DNA of 64,000 bases from Gentiana macrophylla (lineage: Eukaryota; Streptophyta; Magnoliopsida; Gentianales; Gentianaceae), in NCBI GenBank assembly GCA_026214975.1, contig CM047809.1:130373470-130437469 (forward strand). The letters are read 5' to 3'. Positions 60,301-64,000 of this stretch are shown in pieces. The notes under the pieces are model-generated. The model saw nothing but the letters and a program-made list of their open reading frames with translations. It was not told the DNA's origin and did no database searches. The number at the start of each line of letters is the position of its first letter. Position 1 is the first letter of the stretch. Position numbers and translations under genes: made by a program.

Positions 60301-61080
60301 AAAATAAAAATAAAAAATAATAATAGAAAAAAAGATGAGGTCTAGTTAAACAAACATAGTCATTCCCCTTTACAAAAAATATTTTAAAAAAAAAATTTTA
60401 AAAAAAAAAACCATAGTCATTCGCAAACGATGGATCGTATTCGCAAACATATTTATATAGATTAATCAATTTGCCACCTAACGTGATGTTTATCTACTAG
60501 ATATTCTAGAGTACTTTTAAAAAAAAATTATACGGAGTACAATTCTTCTAATACTTTTGATACCATGATACTTGAAATTTTTTGTGTACTTTGTTATTTT
60601 TATGCATTTTGATTTGATTTTTTAAGTTGGGTCCGGTATTTTGTTCGAATGATTCGGTTCAACGTGGTTTGATATCGAATAATGCTTTAGTCAATGTTCA
60701 CTATGCCCATTCTTATCATATATATGTTAGTATACTAATTAAATTTGCATCCTAGGTCATCCGTTTTGTCATTTTCTTTTTTTTTTTTTTTTGATTAGGC
60801 AAAATGACGTCATATGATTTGATACGGTGTTATCACAGCAACGTGTTTATCACTAGGGTTTTGATTTCGAGCATTCAATTATCTGATTCGAGTTTGGAAA
60901 TTTTTAATTTTGTTGTTATGTAGTTTTTATTGGTTCTCTGAAACTCTGCTCGTCTTTTTTTGCACGAAGGTGTATTTCGATCTTCACTAGGGTTTAAATG
61001 TTTTTCTAAGTATTGAAGTAGGTTCATATTTTTTTATTTTGCTAAAGTGAATTTATTGCAGACATAAAAACTATAACCGG
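60301..61080. other. Intergenic, upstream of DAP
   Basis: AT-rich with aaaataaa repeats at 60285-60335. No gene recognised. Confidence 0.5.
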
Positions 61081-61226
61081 TGTATAAAAAAATTGAGGGT
61101 AAACCGTGCATCGCACGGTGCGCCTTTAAGCATGCATGTATGCTTTTTAGTTTCGATGGCTAATATTCCAAGCTTATAGCATAACAACCGAGGGTCACAT
61201 CGTGCGGAGCACGATTCCCCCACTAG
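61081..61226 (+). mobile_element. Helitron-type 3' end
   Basis: A perfect hairpin tcgtgc-gga-gcacga (61200-61214) lies 8 bases before CTAG (61223-61226), which is followed by T, the canonical Helitron terminus. A second, stronger hairpin accgtgc-atc-gcacggt lies at 61103-61119. The 5' TC end was not located, so the element's length is unknown. Confidence 0.75.
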
Positions 61227-61674
61227 TTTGTTAGTAAAATCGATAGTTTAGATGATTCATTTTAAGATATGGTTGACGTTATTGCAGCGTATTAACTTTA
61301 AATGGAATATGTTATGATTGTTTTGTCAATAATCATTTATAATAAAATACTCAAAACAAGCTCGAGTTTGAAGGTGCTCGTGATCGAGTTTGAGCTCAGT
61401 AGTCATGTCAAGTTCGAGTTTGATGAGGATATAAGTTCGAATAAAAGATTTTAAATTACAATGATTTAGGTAGATTTTTTTTTCCAATAAAGTTTTTTTT
61501 TAATTGTCATGTTCCTGAGACTTTTGAGCAAAAGAATTGCAATTAAAAACAAAGAAATGACAATAGACTTAGACACTTGTAGTTGCATGGTTACGTTATT
61601 CATCACAATATAAACAAATACATACAAAGTACAAGGAATCAGAAGTTTAAAATACTACCTCCGTTTCAAATATT

Positions 61675-62015
61675 GGTGAAATGTGGTGGTAGGGATGGGG
61701 TTAAAGTTGTGGAGTGGGTGGTTAATCAGATGAGTAAGGGTGGGGTAAAGGTGATGAGGTGTCAAGGATAGGAGAGTAAGGTGGGGTTATGTGGTAGAAG
61801 TGAAAGAAGCTAAGTGAGGCAAGTAAAGGTAAGGGTAAGAATAAGGGTGAGGTGAGAGGGCTGAGGTGGTTGGCGGTAAGGTAATGTGGGTGTGGTTAGA
61901 TGATATGAGTGAAGGTGAGATGGTTAAAGTAAGGAGTGTGGGATAGGGTAACGGTAGGAATACTATGGGGTGGGGTTAGCTAGGTAGGGTGAGATTGGGG
62001 TGGTGTTGACGTTAT
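61675..62015 (+). repeat. G-rich, C-poor purine/T tract
   Basis: About 340 bases composed of ggtggtgg, ggtgag, gtaagg and ggggtt words with almost no C. No ORF. It could be a decayed minisatellite. Confidence 0.7.
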
Positions 62016-62261
62016 GTTTTGCTAATTTTCTATTCCATTTCATATATTTTCGAATAGAATGAAAATATAGTGTTTTCATTATGTTGTAACGAAGCTTCAC
62101 TAAATTCAATTACTTTTAAACCATACCCAAACAATATATTGTAATGATAAATTGAATCACTCATCTGTATTTATTGTCTTTCACACAATACACACCTATT
62201 ATAGGTAAGAGAGTAAAAATAAAATATTTTTGAAAATTAAGAAAAAGAGAGTAAAAATAAA

Positions 62262-62520
62262 ATATTAATCCTTCCATTTTTTTATCTGTCGCATAGAGAA
62301 GATTCACACAAAGTAAGAAAGTGATTAATGTGCCTGAAAAAGAGGGTAAAATATCAAAATTATCTTTCACTTCTTATGTATGGAAAATTGTACCAAAAAT
62401 TTGGTTATTGAAATAAAGGGTAAAGATGGAAAAAAAATACTGCATTAGAAATGCAAACTGAAAAATAAATAAAAACAAAATAAATTCTGAAAAATGACCG
62501 TTAAAAAAAACCGGAAGGAG
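62262..62520. mobile_element. Probable Stowaway-like MITE
   Basis: Left aatccttccatttttttatctgtcgcata and right accggaaggagta are inverted CTCCTTCCG-type ends beside TA. The match is imperfect. Confidence 0.5.
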
Positions 62521-62688
62521 TATAATATTTGATAATTGGTAATTTTCATACAACAATTGTATTTTCTATATTCTTTAATTCCTTAAACCACATATACACA
62601 ATGCCATGCACCCTAATGCAAAAAGCATAAATATTTGAAAAGATTAACATTATTCCCACCCTTGGTATATTGAATAGAAAAGTAACAC

Positions 62689-64000
62689 TGATGGGAGTCA
62701 ACTTTACGTGATTCCGGTGCATTATTTATTCCCGTTTACCACATTTTCAGCACATTTTTGGGTGATTTAGACCGTTTGAGCTCATGGCACGGGGAGTAAA
62801 TCCGTTACTTTGATGGATTATTACCCATTTTTGTTGATATTAACCCTATTCCCGAGCACTTTTACCCTCCGGAATTGTTTGGATGTTTTTGATTGTCTAT
62901 GATGTTGAAGGGTATTGGTGTCTCGAGGACCCGAGAGGTGATGATTTGTGTCAAAAGGCATGATTGAGGCAAGAGGAGAGATCAAAGAGGAAGATAAGTG
63001 AAGTTTTGGGGCAACAGGGGTTCAAACGTGCGTTTGAACCCCCCCCCCCCCAAACGTTCGTTTCAGAAGTCATCAGTTGATTCAGAGTTCAACCCCTCCA
63101 AACGCGCGTTTGAAACTACCTTAAACGCGCGTTCCAAGTTCTCCAAACGCGCGTTTGAACCTTCTAAACGCGCGTTCCAGATGAAGATCAGTCAAGTCCC
63201 TGCCCAGAAATGAAGCGAAACGCGCGTTTGCACTACTCCAAACGTGCGTTTGAATATGATAAACGCTAGTCTCAGCCTCCCAAACGTGCGTTTGAGGCTA
63301 TTTTCTGCAGATTTTTCCCCACCTATAAATACCCCCCTTAGACTATTTCTTGAAGACAACCATTCTCTTAGCAAAACCCTACCCATTTCTTAGCTCGAAT
63401 TTTGTAATAGCTTAGAATTCATTCTCTTAGCTTAAATCAACACTATTTCAGCTTAGTCTTTCCATTTCTTAGCTCAGATTTCTATTCCAAACACTAAGAG
63501 ACCATCTTTTAATTAGTTTTCTATTTTGTACTTTTTGGATCTAATCTCGAATTTCTGCAAATTAATGGTATATTTCTTCTTTCTTTTACTTGTTAATGTC
63601 TTTAATTACTGATTTCTTCTATGTTTTAACTAGTATAATGAGTAGCTAATCCCTTTTCATAGTGAATCATGTGAAATTTAGTGAAATCACCCTTTGGGTG
63701 ATGAAATGAGAGTGGGTAGTGCTTTTTTTATTGTTGTATCTTGCATATTTCACGTCTTAGAACTTGTTATAACAGATTTGGGCTAGATTGATCACCTAGG
63801 TCAAAATCACACACATCACTCTAAAGAGTTGTTCAGATAGAGGGATGTGGGAAAAAGGGGTTCTAAGATCACGGCGTAGACTCGGATTAGTTGTTAAGCC
63901 CGAGCCCAAAGTGAGGTTACTCGTTTTAACGTTTAAGCGGCTCTAGTGCATAACATGTCTTGTTAGTGAATCTTCTTTAGGGAAGGGTAGTTAACATGGC
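62689..64000 (+). mobile_element. 5' part of a long gypsy LTR (truncated by window end)
   Basis: Begins TGATGGGAGTC. TATA ctataaata lies at 63322-63330. Downstream order (gtgaatcatgtgaaatt..gtgaaatcaccctttgggtgatgaaatgagagtg.gt) parallels the LTR at 17490 (gccgaattatgtgaaaacgggtgaaattaacccttgggaaacgagatgggagtt). It is therefore a relative of the Athila-like family. Primer site and interior lie beyond 64000. Confidence 0.7.
63023..63296 (+). repeat. Array of AAACGCGCGTTT palindromes
   Basis: About ten copies of aaacg(c/t)gcgtt(t/c), at roughly 63024, 63052, 63100, 63123, 63145, 63166, 63218, 63240, 63261 (partial) and 63282, spaced 20-50 bases. They end about 30 bases before the TATA box. The cores are self-complementary and contain the (A/C)CGCG(T/C) CAMTA-type CGCG word. 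Confidence 0.9.

Noticed and set aside
62998..63213. A 71-codon frame with repeated KRAFE residues
   Set aside because: It is the translation of the CGCG palindrome array in an LTR.

Overview
Nuclear DNA of a flowering plant, most likely a eudicot. The base composition is AT-rich, with many long (TA)n tracts. Genes carry GT-AG introns. Most of the window is Ty1/copia, Athila-like Ty3/gypsy, hAT, Stowaway, pogo-like, Helitron-like and SINE sequence. One segment is a nuclear copy of plastid psbB. No bacterial-type operon, CRISPR array, rRNA or genuine tRNA gene was seen.

Three genes look intact. Two (27.67-28.50 kb and 30.12-32.11 kb, + strand) and a third (47.51-48.41 kb, - strand) belong to one family of small secreted cysteine-rich proteins that I could not place in a known family; I call them CRP here. 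A 52-nt first exon encodes the signal peptide. A phase-1 intron is followed by a second exon with a conserved basic pro-region and one or two six-cysteine modules. Three further copies are broken: CRP0 (6.8-8.45 kb), CRP3 (36.4-37.65 kb) and CRP4 (exon 1 at 45.7 kb, exon 2 at 38.5-38.8 kb). The fourth intact gene is aspartyl aminopeptidase (56.91-60.14 kb, - strand), with 11 exons and 475 codons, the only widely conserved housekeeping gene here.

Layout. 0-6.8 kb: low-complexity repeats, a 3'-half copia fragment with its LTR, a SINE, and a foldback element holding a minisatellite. 6.8-8.45 kb: CRP0, split by a hAT element and a hAT MITE. 8.8-11.57 kb: a complete gag-only copia element with target-site duplication. 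12-14.6 kb: small repeats and LTR pieces. 14.8-27.1 kb: a nest in which a copia element is interrupted by an 8.1-kb pol-less Athila-like element (17490-25568), which carries a hAT MITE in its 3' LTR. 27.4-32.7 kb: CRP1 and CRP2 with duplicated promoters. 33-36.3 kb: decayed LINE, copia, solo LTR and pogo-like remnants. 36.4-38.3 kb: CRP3 with a psbB insertion. 38.5-45.7 kb: CRP4, whose swollen intron contains three adjacent host-gene fragments (UDP-glucuronate 4-epimerase, progesterone 5beta-reductase/iridoid-synthase-like, nitrilase 4-like). 46-53.2 kb: tandem repeats, CRP6 and a segmental duplication made of MITEs. 53.2-55.75 kb: a 5'-half copia element. 57-60 kb: aspartyl aminopeptidase. 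61 kb: Helitron-type 3' ends. 62.7-64 kb: the start of another long LTR, with an array of CGCG palindromes upstream of its TATA box.

The main biological signal is the CRP cluster: repeated birth by tandem and inverted duplication, preserved promoters, module duplication within the protein, and repeated death by transposon insertion.
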